Assembly (NCBI RefSeq): GCF_014212055.1 | Contig: NZ_JACJVO010000003.1 | Coordinates: 62,001 to 126,000, forward strand | DNA length: 64,000 nt | DNA from: Cohnella zeiphila | Lineage (GTDB): Bacteria > Bacillota > Bacilli > Paenibacillales > Paenibacillaceae | Direction of reading: 5' to 3' | In this document: positions 7,968-17,231 of the stretch, piece by piece | How the letters are laid out: every line of letters starts with the position of its first letter | Position numbering within the stretch: the first letter of the stretch is position 1 | Made by a program: the position numbers and the translations under genes | Notes under the pieces: model-generated | Told to the model about the DNA's origin: nothing | What the model saw: the letters and a program-made list of their open reading frames with translations, nothing else | Database searches by the model: none

Positions 7968-8843
7968 TTGGAGCGCAAGCCCCTCGAAATACTCCTGGAC
8001 GAACTCCTTGAACGTCTTGGCGGCCTTGGTCATGTAACGATCGGCGTACCAGGAGAGCTCGAGGGTGCGGGAGCACTCGGGCTCCTCGACGGTCAGCAGC
8101 GCGACCGTCGAGCCCTGCGAGCCGCCCCAGGTCAGAAGCGGGATGAACGAGACGCCGATACCCGAGCGAACCAGACCGCGGACCATCGACGGCTCGTCGC
8201 ATTCGTAGAGGATCCGCGGCGCGAAGCCGGCGGAGCGGCAGAGGGCGTCGGTCGTCTCCCGCAGCCGCTTGCCGGGCTTCAGGCTGATGAAGCCTTCGTC
8301 CGCAAGCTCGGAGAGGCGCACGGACCGGCGGGCGGCCAGCCGGTGGCCGCTCGGGACCGCGAGCACGATGGGCTCCGTCAGCACCGGAATCGACTCGGTT
8401 CCCGGAATCCGGAACGGCCGGGAGGAGAGGCACAGATCGAACGATGGGCTGACGGCCTTCTCCGGGTCGTGCTGCAGCAGCTTGAACTGGACCTCCGGAT
8501 GCATCTTCCGGAAGGCCGAGATCATATCCGGAAGCAGGTAGGAGCCGACCTGCAAGTAGAATCCGACGGAACCCGTCGGGCGTTCGGCGAGATCGAGCAG
8601 CTCCTGCTTCCCGTCCTCGAGCGTCTGCAGGGCATGCTCGACTTTGGCCAGGAAGCGCCGGCCGAATTCGTTCAGCCGGATGGAGCGGCCGGAACGGTCA
8701 AACAGCCGCACGTTCAGCTCCTTCTCGAGCTGGCCGATCATCCGGCTTAAGGCGGGCTGGGCGATCTGCAGCGCTTCCGCCGCCTTCGTCATATGCTCCA
8801 GCCGGGCCACGGTCCGGAAATAACGCAAAGAGAGCAAGTCCAT
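7965..8843 (-). CDS. LysR-family transcriptional regulator
   Basis: A 292-aa regulator. Residues 1-60 are a classical LysR winged helix-turn-helix: LRYFRTVARLEHMTKAAEAL, then QPALSRMIGQLEKELNVRLFDR. Residues ~90-285 form the periplasmic-binding-type effector domain, with GSVGFYLQVGSYLLPDMISAF and the second-lobe SGIGVSFIPLLTWG. AAGGAG sits six bases before the ATG. It is divergent from the carboxylesterase gene with a palindrome in the 138-base gap, the standard LysR arrangement, so the esterase/permease/MFS genes are the probable targets. The inducer cannot be read from the sequence. Confidence 0.92.
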   Translation of the reverse strand: MDLLSLRYFRTVARLEHMTKAAEALQIAQPALSRMIGQLEKELNVRLFDRSGRSIRLNEFGRRFLAKVEHALQTLEDGKQELLDLAERPTGSVGFYLQVGSYLLPDMISAFRKMHPEVQFKLLQHDPEKAVSPSFDLCLSSRPFRIPGTESIPVLTEPIVLAVPSGHRLAARRSVRLSELADEGFISLKPGKRLRETTDALCRSAGFAPRILYECDEPSMVRGLVRSGIGVSFIPLLTWGGSQGSTVALLTVEEPECSRTLELSWYADRYMTKAAKTFKEFVQEYFEGLALQ

Positions 8844-8858
8844 TTCGGGCTCCTTCTT

Positions 8859-8874
8859 ATAACTGAACTGTTAT
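8859..8874. promoter_or_regulatory. Palindromic LysR-type operator candidate
   Basis: ATAAC and GTTAT separated by TGAACT form an interrupted palindrome 16 bases upstream of the LysR start. The esterase side has a TATAAT at 8921-8926. Position and symmetry fit an autoregulatory LysR site. Confidence 0.45.
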
Positions 8875-8981
8875 GGTTTTTATATTAAAACATATATTTT
8901 TCATGATCGAAAGGCGACTTTATAATCGGGATAGAGTCAAGAAAGCGTCGGAATCGCGAAGAAGTGAAGGGGAGAGCGCGA

Positions 8982-10640
8982 ATGGAAACGAATAGAGAGT
9001 CGTTCAAGCCCGATCCGCTCGTCTCGACGCGGTATGGGATGCTCGAAGGAGTTCGCGATTCGGAGTCGGGAACGCTGCGGTGGCTGGGCGTCCCGTACGC
9101 GAAGCCGCCGGCGAACGAGCTTCGGTGGAAGGCGCCGCTGGAGCCGGAGGCTTGGGAAGGGGTTCGGTCCGCGAAGCAGTACGGGAACAGCGCCGTTCAG
9201 CTCATGGGCGAAGATGCGGCCGGGGCCGAGGATTGTCTCTATCTCAACGTGCGGCGACCGGACGATGAGAGCGCGGGCTTGCCGGTATTCGTGTTCGCGC
9301 ACGGGGGCGGCAATCTGGGAGGAGCCGGCCGGGACTTCAGGGGAGAACGGCTGGCGAAGGCGACCCGCAGCATCGTCATCTCGATCAACTACCGGCTGGG
9401 GGCGATGGGCTTCTTCCGACATCCGCTCCTAAGAACCGGAGACCCGCTGGACGATTCGGGAAATTACGGACTGCTGGATATCGTTCAATCGTTAAGATGG
9501 GTGCGCGGCAACATCGAGCGATTCGGCGGGGATCCGGACCGGGTGACGCTCGGGGGCCAATCGGCGGGGGCGCGGAACGTGCTGGCCGCCTTGATCTCGC
9601 CGTGCGCCCGGGGGCTGTTCCGCCAGGCCGTCGTGATGAGCGGCGGAATGACGACGGCGGATCCGCGTCAAGGAGACGCCAAAGGCGAAGAAGTCGCCGC
9701 GAAGGCGCTGGCCGCTTCCGGCTTCGCCGCGACGGAGGACGAGGCGAAGCGGAAGCTGATGTCGCTGCCGGCGGAAGAGGCCGCCGCCCTGCTGCGAAGC
9801 CTGGGCGCCGACCGGTACGCGCGGGCGCTCGGTCAGGCGGCTATTCAAATGGCGCCGTTCCCGCACCTGTTCGAGGACGGAGCGGTCATTCCGGAGGGCG
9901 GATTCGGCGCCGCGGACCGCGGACAGGCTCCCCGGCCGCCGGTGCCGGTCGTCCTCGGAAGTCTGGAGACGGAATTTTCCGTGTTCGCGATGGGGGATCC
10001 CGAATTCGCGCCCTTCGCGGCGGACGGAAGCTTGACCGAGGACCCGGAAAAAAGCAAGCTGTATGAAGCCGCCGTCCGTTACGGAAGCGAGCTATACGCG
10101 GGTTTTAACGCGGAGCGGGTGGCGGAATGGCTGACGGAGCGGCAGGACCCGCCGCCGCCGGTCTATACCTACCGGTTCTGCTGGGGGAATCGGGAGGGAG
10201 TGATCGACGACCGGCTCCGGTTCCTGCTCGGCGCGAGCCACGGAGCGGACGTCATGTTTTACACGGGGGATTTCGCTGCGGCTCTTCAGAATCATCCGGA
10301 CGGTTACGTAACGGCGGACAACGAGCCGGGGCGCGAGGCGCTGACGGCCATTCTTCACGGTTACGTCCGGAACTTTCTTCACGCGGGCAATCCGAACGGC
10401 GATGGGCTTCCGCTCTGGAGCGAGTGGAGTCCGGCCGAAGACCGGCCGCGGATACTCCGGCTGGATGCGGATGCCGAACGCGCGATCGTCCGGATGTCCG
10501 GCGAATATCTCCGCGACGACGGCACGCTCGCATCGATGGAAGCCGATCCGGATTTGACGCCGGAGCGGCGGGCTTGGATTCAGAGCCGGATCTTCGACGG
10601 ACGGTTCTTCCGGACAGGCGGACGTCGGAAAAATGAGTAG
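8982..10640 (+). CDS. Type-B carboxylesterase
   Basis: A 552-aa alpha/beta-hydrolase of the carboxylesterase/cholinesterase family (the group of Bacillus p-nitrobenzyl esterase); it hydrolyses carboxylic esters. The oxyanion-hole HGGG lies near residue 107, the family signature EDCLYLNV near 83-90, and the nucleophile Ser near 194 in GGQSAGA. The acid is probably in SLETEF and the base His in GASHGADVMFY near the C-terminus. No signal peptide is seen, so it is intracellular. I start at the ATG at 8982 because AAGGGGAG is seven bases upstream; a GTG at 8964 is in frame but lacks a site. The downstream permease gene begins 33 bases later, suggesting one transcript under the divergent LysR regulator. 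Confidence 0.93.
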   Translation: METNRESFKPDPLVSTRYGMLEGVRDSESGTLRWLGVPYAKPPANELRWKAPLEPEAWEGVRSAKQYGNSAVQLMGEDAAGAEDCLYLNVRRPDDESAGLPVFVFAHGGGNLGGAGRDFRGERLAKATRSIVISINYRLGAMGFFRHPLLRTGDPLDDSGNYGLLDIVQSLRWVRGNIERFGGDPDRVTLGGQSAGARNVLAALISPCARGLFRQAVVMSGGMTTADPRQGDAKGEEVAAKALAASGFAATEDEAKRKLMSLPAEEAAALLRSLGADRYARALGQAAIQMAPFPHLFEDGAVIPEGGFGAADRGQAPRPPVPVVLGSLETEFSVFAMGDPEFAPFAADGSLTEDPEKSKLYEAAVRYGSELYAGFNAERVAEWLTERQDPPPPVYTYRFCWGNREGVIDDRLRFLLGASHGADVMFYTGDFAAALQNHPDGYVTADNEPGREALTAILHGYVRNFLHAGNPNGDGLPLWSEWSPAEDRPRILRLDADAERAIVRMSGEYLRDDGTLASMEADPDLTPERRAWIQSRIFDGRFFRTGGRRKNE

Positions 10641-10673
10641 CATGCGCAAGCAAGAGAGGGGACCGGACAACCG

Positions 10674-11480
10674 ATGACGATCGCGACGACTGTTCTCCTT
10701 CTCTTGCTCATTGGCCTGCTGGCCGGACTGTCCGGTTCCCTCGTCGGTTTGGGCGGGGGATTCATCGTCGTCCCCGCCATGGCTTTTCTGTTCCCGGACA
10801 TGACGCCGGCTCACCTGGCCGGCACCTCCATGGCGATGCTTCTGTTCAATTCGCTCTCCAGCACTTACGTGTACGCGAGCCAGCGAAGAATCGACTACAA
10901 GGCGGCCCTGTCGTTCGCGGGCGCCTCGATCCCCGGTTCCGTCATCGGGGCCGTGCTGGTCCGGCGGATCGAGGGCGGCGCCTTCTTCGTCTCCTTCGGC
11001 AGCTTCCTCCTGCTCGTCTCCCTGCTAATCCTATTTCGGCCCAAGCGGCCGATTCCGCTTCCCTGGCAGCCGACTTCGTCCCGACGCCTCATCGATTTGT
11101 CCGGCGTAGCGTTCGAATATCGATACCATCTGCCAACCGGGGTTGCCATCAGCTTTTTCGTCGGCTTCTTATCCAGCCTGTTCGGCGTCGGCGGGGGCAG
11201 CCTGATGGTTCCGACGATGACGCTGCTCTTGTCCTTCCCGCCGCATATCGCCGTGGCGACGTCCATGCTGCAAATCTGCCTTTCCGCGGTGGTCAGTACG
11301 GGCTCGCACGCTATTTTGCAAAACATCGATTGGATGAAGGCGCTCCTGCTCGCTCCCGGCGCCTTGGCGGGAGGACAGCTCGGCGCCCGCCTGGCCAAGC
11401 GGCTGCCGGCGAAGCTGCTGCTCCGGACGCTGGCGATTATGCTGATCGCGGTGTCCGTCCGTTTGATCTTGAAGGCGTAA
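10674..11480 (+). CDS. TSUP-family permease (TauE/SafE type)
   Basis: A 268-aa membrane protein with about eight hydrophobic helices in two related halves. Each half begins with the family's glycine-rich motif: SGSLVGLGGGFIVVP near residue 20 and SLFGVGGGSLMVP near residue 165. These proteins export or import sulfite, sulfonates or other small organic anions. AGAGGGG lies upstream of the ATG. It follows the carboxylesterase closely, which hints that it may export a carboxylate released by the esterase or by the cell; that is inference only. Confidence 0.88.
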   Translation: MTIATTVLLLLLIGLLAGLSGSLVGLGGGFIVVPAMAFLFPDMTPAHLAGTSMAMLLFNSLSSTYVYASQRRIDYKAALSFAGASIPGSVIGAVLVRRIEGGAFFVSFGSFLLLVSLLILFRPKRPIPLPWQPTSSRRLIDLSGVAFEYRYHLPTGVAISFFVGFLSSLFGVGGGSLMVPTMTLLLSFPPHIAVATSMLQICLSAVVSTGSHAILQNIDWMKALLLAPGALAGGQLGARLAKRLPAKLLLRTLAIMLIAVSVRLILKA

Positions 11481-11543
11481 TCGGCGTCGGAGTGCACGGC
11501 TGCCGACCGGTCGGCCAAAGATTCCGTACAAGCTCCCGGCCTG

Positions 11544-11570
11544 ACAAGCATACACATAAGAGATGCTTGT
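11544..11570. promoter_or_regulatory. Perfect inverted repeat upstream of the MFS gene
   Basis: ACAAGCAT (11544-11551) and ATGCTTGT (11563-11570) form an 8-bp perfect repeat with an 11-base centre, 20 bases before the MFS start codon. It could be a repressor operator or an mRNA hairpin close to the ribosome site. Confidence 0.4.
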
Positions 11571-11590
11571 TGAAGGCTGGTGGTGCAAGG

Positions 11591-12763
11591 ATGAATCAAC
11601 TGGCGCTGCGCAATCTGCGCATCGAGATCGTCGCGACGGTGCTGGGCGGGCTGGGGAGCGGCATGATCCTGCCGTTCCTGGCGATTATGGCGCTGAAGTT
11701 CGGCGGAAGCGCGATGGATACCGCCTTGATCGCGGCGGCTCCGATGGCGGCGAACCTGCTGGCTTTGCTCTGGGGAAGGCTGACCCAGAGGGCGGATCGG
11801 GTGAGGCTGCTCTATCTCTTCCACGGGTCTGCCCGCATTTTCATTCTGCTGATGGCGTTCACGACTCAATCGTCGACACTCGTTCTGCTTACGGTGCTGT
11901 TCTTCGTTATGCTCAGCGTCGCGATGCCGTCCTACGTGGGGCTCATGCAGGCGATCTACCCCGAAGCCAACCGGGCGAGCTACATGGCGTACGTCCGGAT
12001 CTCCGGAGGAATCGCGGTTGTCATCGGGACGTATGTCGGCGGCCATTGGCTGGAGGAACGCTTCCGGCTGGCCGTTCTGATCGCTTTCGGCCTGGGGGTG
12101 GCCGGCATGGCCGTGTTCAGCCGCATTCGCGAGCCCAAAGCCGCGAGACAGGTTCAAGAAGAAGCCCGAGCGGGCACCTTCAGGGAGTCGATGAACGCTC
12201 TCAAAATGGACGGCGCTTTTCAACTGCTGCTGCTCGGCATCTTCGTCTTCGAGTTCTCCCAATTACTCCCCTCGTCGTTGTTCCCCATCTACCAGACCGA
12301 GAAGCTTGGGCTGTCGTTCAGCCAGATCGGCCTGCTCAGCATGGTCATGACCATGGCTTCCTTGCTGTTCAACCAGGTGTGGGGCGATGTGATCGACCGC
12401 TATTCGGCGGTTCCGGTCATGCTGCTGTCGGCGCTCCTCGGCGCTTTGTATCCGCTCGTGTACTGGCTGTCGTCCCATCCGCTCGCCATCATCTGCGGCA
12501 CGTTCGCCGCGGGTGCGTCGGGGGCGGGCATGGACCTGGCCTGGATCGGATACATCTCCCGCGTCTCGGGCCGCCATATTCCCTCGTACAGCGGCATCTA
12601 CTTGACGATGGTCGGCGTCAGGGGCATTCTGGCCCCGCTGATCGGCGCCGCCATGTCGAAGCAGATCGGGATGGATGCGATTCTGGCAGTGTCCTTCTCG
12701 TTCACGGTTCTGTCGTGGATTCCTTTCGTTGTGCTGCTTGGAAGAAGGAACCGTTTGCCGTAG
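11591..12763 (+). CDS. Major facilitator superfamily transporter
   Basis: A 390-aa protein with about twelve hydrophobic helices and a cytoplasmic loop near residues 180-205 (RIREPKAARQVQEE), the layout of proton-coupled MFS exporters. The loop after helix 2 has WGRLTQRADRVRLL, a degenerate form of the MFS G-x-x-x-D-R-x-G-R-R motif; its counterpart in the second half is WGDVIDRYSAVPV. The substrate is unknown; drug or metabolite efflux is most common for this type. The start is the ATG at 11591 with only a weak AAGG site. The frame is open further upstream, but that part overlaps the permease gene in another frame. It may be co-transcribed with the esterase and permease genes 110 bases upstream. 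Confidence 0.85.
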   Translation: MNQLALRNLRIEIVATVLGGLGSGMILPFLAIMALKFGGSAMDTALIAAAPMAANLLALLWGRLTQRADRVRLLYLFHGSARIFILLMAFTTQSSTLVLLTVLFFVMLSVAMPSYVGLMQAIYPEANRASYMAYVRISGGIAVVIGTYVGGHWLEERFRLAVLIAFGLGVAGMAVFSRIREPKAARQVQEEARAGTFRESMNALKMDGAFQLLLLGIFVFEFSQLLPSSLFPIYQTEKLGLSFSQIGLLSMVMTMASLLFNQVWGDVIDRYSAVPVMLLSALLGALYPLVYWLSSHPLAIICGTFAAGASGAGMDLAWIGYISRVSGRHIPSYSGIYLTMVGVRGILAPLIGAAMSKQIGMDAILAVSFSFTVLSWIPFVVLLGRRNRLP

Positions 12764-12904
12764 GCGGCGTGCCGCACCCGCCGCATTTTCCGGATGCGAA
12801 CTCCGGGAATGTTTGTCATAATGCAGTTTGAGAGCATTTTGAGAGCAGCGTGCGTTACGCTGTTGAAGCGGATGACACGAAAGACAAGGGGCGCGGAGCG
12901 GACG

Positions 12905-15900
12905 ATGGCGGACGGGGCGGCAAAGGGCGAAGCCCAGACGATGAGGAAAGGGTTGCGATGGGGGTACAGGGCGCTCGGCCTGATGCTGATCCCGATTTTG
13001 TCGTGCGTGCTGCTTGCGGCGATCAACCGGTATACGGTGCCGGATCGATCGGCGCCGACGGCGAAGCAGGGCGTCGTCGACTTGAGCGGTTGGAAGTTCG
13101 GGGCGAGCCGGACGGTTCTGCTGAACGGGGAATGGGTCTTCTACCCGCGAAAACTGTATTCGCCGGAGGACTTCGCGGCCGGCCGGGTGCCGCCCCCGTC
13201 CGCTCCGTACGCGACGATTCCGAATGCTTGGTCCGGCAGTCCCGTAGACGAAGCGGGCGCGACCGAGTATGGCACGTACCGGCTGATCGTGAAGGTGAAG
13301 GACGAGGACATCGGCTACGGTATTCGCCTGCCGAACGTGAACGGAGCGCATCGCCTCTACGTCAACGGGCATCTCGTCGGCAGTCAGGGGCGGCCGGCCG
13401 ACAATGCCGACGACTACGTGAAGGAGAACAAGCCGTACCTGACGTTCGTCCGGCCGGAGGACGGCCGGCTCGACATCGTGCTGCAGTCGTCGATTTTTGC
13501 GAATCCGATCGTCGAGGGCGGCTTCGAGGACGTTCAGCTCGGCTTGCAATCGGACATGCTGCGGATCGAGCAGATTCACTTTGCGGTCGAATTTTCGGGC
13601 GTGTTCATCCATCTCCTGTTCGCAGGCTACCACATGATGATTTACGTTCTGAGGACGAAGGACAAGGCCTACCTGTACAGCTCGCTTTATTTTCTGACGA
13701 TGTTGGTGCTGATGGTGACGGACGGAGAGAAGCTGACGCTGCAGCTGCTGCCGGGATTGCCATACTGGGCGGCGAGCAAGCTGAACGATCTGGGCGGCTT
13801 CTCCAACATCGTGCTGCTGGGCGTCTTTCTCTACTATCTGGACGCTAAGCTGCTGAGCCGCAAGCAACTGTTCGTGCTGCTTACGCCGATCTGCGTTTAC
13901 CTGGCGGCGGTCGTCGTCGTACCGTATCCGGGACATCATCTGCTCGGCGACATCCCTTGGGATTACGCCATGCTGGTAGCGGCGTTTTACCTGTACCGCG
14001 CGATCCGGCTGCTTGCGAAGCGGGACGGACGGCTGGGTCTCCTGGAGACCGTTCTGGTCATCGGGGTGCTCGTCTCCGTCGCGATGATCCTGGCGTTCGG
14101 TATTCTCTATTCGCTGAGCCTCGTGCAGACGGATATCGGACGGACGATCTCCTTCCTCAGCGTCCTCGCGTTCATGAACGCGCTGCTCGCGCTGCGGCTG
14201 GCGAGCGCGCTGGACCGGACCGAGCAGCTGACGGACCAGCTGATCCTGCGGGACAAGCTGAAGGACGAGTTCCTCGCGAACACGTCGCACGAGCTCAAGA
14301 CGCCGCTCCACGGCATTCAGAATATCGCATCGTTCCTTCTGGACGAGAAGGCCGGGCGGCTCACGGACCGGCAGCGGAGCGAGCTGTCGCTCATCCAGGA
14401 CACGTCGACGAAGCTGTCGGCGCTCGTGAACGACCTGGTGGACGTCGTCCGGCTGAGGCACGGGGATCTGCGGCTGCTGGAATCCGTCCTCGACCTGCGC
14501 GTCGCCGCGCAGACGGCGTTCCAGGTGCTGGAGTTCGAGCTGGCCGGCAAGGAGGTTCGATGGGAGAACGCGATTCCCGCTGGCGTCTTCGTCCGCGCCG
14601 ACGAGAACCGGCTGCGCCAGGTGCTGTACAATCTGATCCACAACGCCATCAAGCATACGAAAAAAGGACGGATCGCGATCGGCTCGGAGATCGCGGGCGG
14701 GATCGCCACCGTATGGGTGGAAGACACGGGGGTCGGGATTCCGGCGGAAAGCCACGAGGCGGTGTTCGGCTATTTCGAGCAGGCGGAGCATGAATGGCCG
14801 CGGGACGGATATACCGGCATGGGGCTCGGCCTGTATATCAGCCGGCAGCTGGTGGAACGAATGGGCGGCCGGATCTGGGTGGACCGGTCCGAGCCGGGAC
14901 AGGGCACGCGAATGGCGTTCATGCTGCCGGCGGTGGAACGGAGCGGCGTTCAAGAGGCTGAGCGGGAAATCGCGGCGGCGGCGGAGGAAGCGGCGGTTAG
15001 CGCGGGACGAACTCGGTTTGCGCCGCTTGAGATCGTGGACGACGGCCGGGCGCATACGGTGCTCGTCGTCGATGACGAGGCGTCCAACGTCCGCATCCTG
15101 CTCAATCTGCTTGGCGACGAATACAACGTGCTGACGGCTTTCTCCGCGAAGGAGGCGCTGCGCAAGCTGGAAGAGAATCCGCGGATCGACCTGCTCGTTC
15201 TCGACGTTATGATGCCGGAGATGTCCGGCATCGACCTGTGCCGCGCCGTGCGCGAGAACCGGTCGGTGCTGGAGCTGCCGATCCTGTTCGCGACGGTCCG
15301 GGATTCGCTTCCCGATATCGAGCTCTGCTTCCGGGCGGGGGGCAACGACTTCATCGCCAAGCCGTTCGATCCGAAGACGCTCGCCGCGCGCGTTCGCACG
15401 CTGCTGGCCGTGAAGTCTTCGATGGATCAAGCGGTTCAGAACGAGATGGCGTTCCTGCAAGCGCAGATCAAGCCGCATTTTCTGTACAACGCCATCAGCA
15501 GCATCGTCTCCTTCTGTTACACCGACGGGGAGAAAGCCGCTTCGCTGCTGTCCCTGCTCAGCCGCTACCTGCGGATGGTGTTCGAACGGGACGGGCGAAC
15601 GCAGCTGGTGCCGCTGCATCAGGAGCTGGAGCTGATCCGGGCCTATGTCGAGATCGAGAAGGCGCGTTTCGGCGACCGGCTGGTCTACCGACTGCAATCG
15701 GACCCGGATCTCGAAGCGTATCCGATTCCGTCCCTGACGCTTCAGCCGTTCGTCGAGAACGCGATCCGGCACGGCTTGTTCGAGAAAGACGGGATCGGCA
15801 CGGTCGCGCTGTCGGTATCGGACGGCGACGGGTACCTCCGGTTCGAGATTGCCGACGACGGCGTCGGCATGCCGGACGACGTGCTGTACCGGCTCCGGTC

Positions 15901-16051
15901 TGGAGAGCGGCCGGAGCAAGCGGGCATCGGCATCTCGAACGTTCGCAGGCGCCTGGCGACGATGCCGGCCGCGAGCGTTACGGTCGACTCGGCGTTGGAG
16001 CGCGGGACGAAGGTTACCGTTTACCTGCCGAAGCTCGGCGGGCCGGCTTGA
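12905..16051 (+). CDS. 7TM-DISM hybrid sensor kinase with two kinase cores (HisKA and LytS types) and a central receiver
   Basis: A 1048-aa sensor. After a TM helix (~20-40) comes an extracellular 7TMR-DISM-type beta domain (~55-220; DLSGWKF, NGEWVFYP, GTYRLIVKV). The seven-helix DISM membrane region follows (~225-433). The first kinase core has HisKA with His462 in NTSHELKTPLHG and an ATPase with the NLIHNAIKH box, EDTGVGIP and GMGLGLYIS. A receiver follows (~717-835) with Asp767 in LLVLDVMMPEMSG. The second core is LytS-like with His858 in AQIKPHFLYNAI and a second ATPase (FVENAIRHG, DDGVGMPDD, GIGISNVRRRL). Every catalytic box appears intact in both cores. GGAG precedes the ATG at 12905 by six bases; an ATG at 12794 is a weaker choice. 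A SARP-type response regulator follows 43 bases later. Confidence 0.92.
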   Translation: MADGAAKGEAQTMRKGLRWGYRALGLMLIPILSCVLLAAINRYTVPDRSAPTAKQGVVDLSGWKFGASRTVLLNGEWVFYPRKLYSPEDFAAGRVPPPSAPYATIPNAWSGSPVDEAGATEYGTYRLIVKVKDEDIGYGIRLPNVNGAHRLYVNGHLVGSQGRPADNADDYVKENKPYLTFVRPEDGRLDIVLQSSIFANPIVEGGFEDVQLGLQSDMLRIEQIHFAVEFSGVFIHLLFAGYHMMIYVLRTKDKAYLYSSLYFLTMLVLMVTDGEKLTLQLLPGLPYWAASKLNDLGGFSNIVLLGVFLYYLDAKLLSRKQLFVLLTPICVYLAAVVVVPYPGHHLLGDIPWDYAMLVAAFYLYRAIRLLAKRDGRLGLLETVLVIGVLVSVAMILAFGILYSLSLVQTDIGRTISFLSVLAFMNALLALRLASALDRTEQLTDQLILRDKLKDEFLANTSHELKTPLHGIQNIASFLLDEKAGRLTDRQRSELSLIQDTSTKLSALVNDLVDVVRLRHGDLRLLESVLDLRVAAQTAFQVLEFELAGKEVRWENAIPAGVFVRADENRLRQVLYNLIHNAIKHTKKGRIAIGSEIAGGIATVWVEDTGVGIPAESHEAVFGYFEQAEHEWPRDGYTGMGLGLYISRQLVERMGGRIWVDRSEPGQGTRMAFMLPAVERSGVQEAEREIAAAAEEAAVSAGRTRFAPLEIVDDGRAHTVLVVDDEASNVRILLNLLGDEYNVLTAFSAKEALRKLEENPRIDLLVLDVMMPEMSGIDLCRAVRENRSVLELPILFATVRDSLPDIELCFRAGGNDFIAKPFDPKTLAARVRTLLAVKSSMDQAVQNEMAFLQAQIKPHFLYNAISSIVSFCYTDGEKAASLLSLLSRYLRMVFERDGRTQLVPLHQELELIRAYVEIEKARFGDRLVYRLQSDPDLEAYPIPSLTLQPFVENAIRHGLFEKDGIGTVALSVSDGDGYLRFEIADDGVGMPDDVLYRLRSGERPEQAGIGISNVRRRLATMPAASVTVDSALERGTKVTVYLPKLGGPA

Positions 16052-16094
16052 TACGCCGGGCGGGCAAATCGGACGAACGGAAAGGAGGCGAGCC

Positions 16095-17231
16095 ATGCTT
16101 CGCGTCATGATCGTAGAAGACGAGAAACCGACATTGGACCTGATGGAGAGGCTCGTCGGCCGGCATCCCGGACTGGAGGTAATCGGCGCGTTCGCGAGTC
16201 CGCTCGAAGCGCTCGCCCGCTTCGCGGAGCTGAGGCCGGAAGCGGCGTTTCTCGACGTCGAGATGCCGAAGATGGGGGGCATTGAGCTGGCGGACAAGCT
16301 GAAGGAGATCGACGAGGAATTGCAGGTCGTTTTTACGACGGCTTATCCCGGCTATGCGGTCGACGCGTTCCGGGTGAACGCGTCAGACTACCTGCTCAAG
16401 CCGGTTGCGCCGGAGGATCTGGACCGGGTGATTCCCCGGCTCTTGAAAAATCGCCGGATGCACGCCGCCATTCGGCCGGCGGCGATCGACGGGGGCCCGG
16501 CGGTTCGCTGCCTGGGCTCGTTCGAGACGCGCGGGCCGGACGGGAGTCTCTTGGATTGGCCCACCCGCAAAACGGAGGAGCTGTTCGCCTACTTTCTCGC
16601 TTATCCGAACCGGCTGACCGACAAGTGGCGGCTGGCCGACCTGCTGTGGCCGGAAGCGGAGGAAGGGCGCACTCTCCATAACCTGCATAATACGATCTAT
16701 CGGCTCAAAAAAACGCTGAAAGAAGCGGGAATCGCGATCGATCTGACCCATACGAACGAAGGGTATCTTTTCGAGTCGCCTCCTTCTCTATCCGATTTGG
16801 GGCGGCTGCGGGATTTCACGGCCCGCTCCTCGAAGGTGGACGGAACGAACGCGGCGGAAGCGGAACGGATCTTTCGCTCCTATGGCGGCGTTTTGTTCGG
16901 GGGCAAGGATTACCCTTGGAGCGCGAGCGCGGAGACCGAAGCCGCTTCGTTGTATGCTTCGCTGGCACGCGGGATCGCGGCCTGGCGCCGGGAACGTGGC
17001 GATCCGGCAGGCGCGAAGGAGACGCTGCGCGTCTACCTCGGCCACGCGCCGCTGGATGAGGAGATGCATGCGGAGCTGCTGCAGCTGTATGCGGATGCCG
17101 GAGAGAAGAGCGCATATGTTCGGCATTACGAGCGCTTCGAGCGCATGCTGGCGGAGGAGCTGGGACTCGAACCGCCGGCGGAGCTGCGGGAACTGGCGCG
17201 GCAATTGAGAGAAACGAGGTGCGGACCATGA
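16095..17231 (+). CDS. Response regulator with receiver and SARP/BTAD-type output
   Basis: A 378-aa protein. Residues 1-120 are a receiver with acidic pocket EDE (8-10), phospho-acceptor Asp54 in AAFLDVEMPKMGG, TTAY (81-84) and Lys102 in YLLKPVAP. About residues 140-230 resemble a winged-helix DNA-binding domain of the OmpR/SARP type (WPTRKTEELFAYFL, LADLLWPEAEEGRTLHNLHNTIYRLKK). The C-terminal ~145 residues look like the bacterial transcriptional activation (BTAD) helical-repeat domain (RGIAAWRRERGDPAGAKETLRVYLGHAPLDEEMHAELLQLY). AAAGGAGG is six bases before the ATG. It is the obvious partner of the preceding hybrid kinase and overlaps the next gene by ATGA. Confidence 0.9.
   Translation: MLRVMIVEDEKPTLDLMERLVGRHPGLEVIGAFASPLEALARFAELRPEAAFLDVEMPKMGGIELADKLKEIDEELQVVFTTAYPGYAVDAFRVNASDYLLKPVAPEDLDRVIPRLLKNRRMHAAIRPAAIDGGPAVRCLGSFETRGPDGSLLDWPTRKTEELFAYFLAYPNRLTDKWRLADLLWPEAEEGRTLHNLHNTIYRLKKTLKEAGIAIDLTHTNEGYLFESPPSLSDLGRLRDFTARSSKVDGTNAAEAERIFRSYGGVLFGGKDYPWSASAETEAASLYASLARGIAAWRRERGDPAGAKETLRVYLGHAPLDEEMHAELLQLYADAGEKSAYVRHYERFERMLAEELGLEPPAELRELARQLRETRCGP

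Noticed and set aside
11330..11590. N-terminal extension of the MFS protein
   Set aside because: The upstream part of the frame overlaps the TauE/SafE-type permease gene and has no membrane or start-site features; the ATG at 11591 begins the first transporter helix.
12263..16297. A 1344-codon open frame on the minus strand opposite the hybrid kinase gene
   Set aside because: It is antisense to a gene with clear domain motifs, has an Arg/Gln/His-rich composition typical of GC-rich shadow frames and no recognisable domain.
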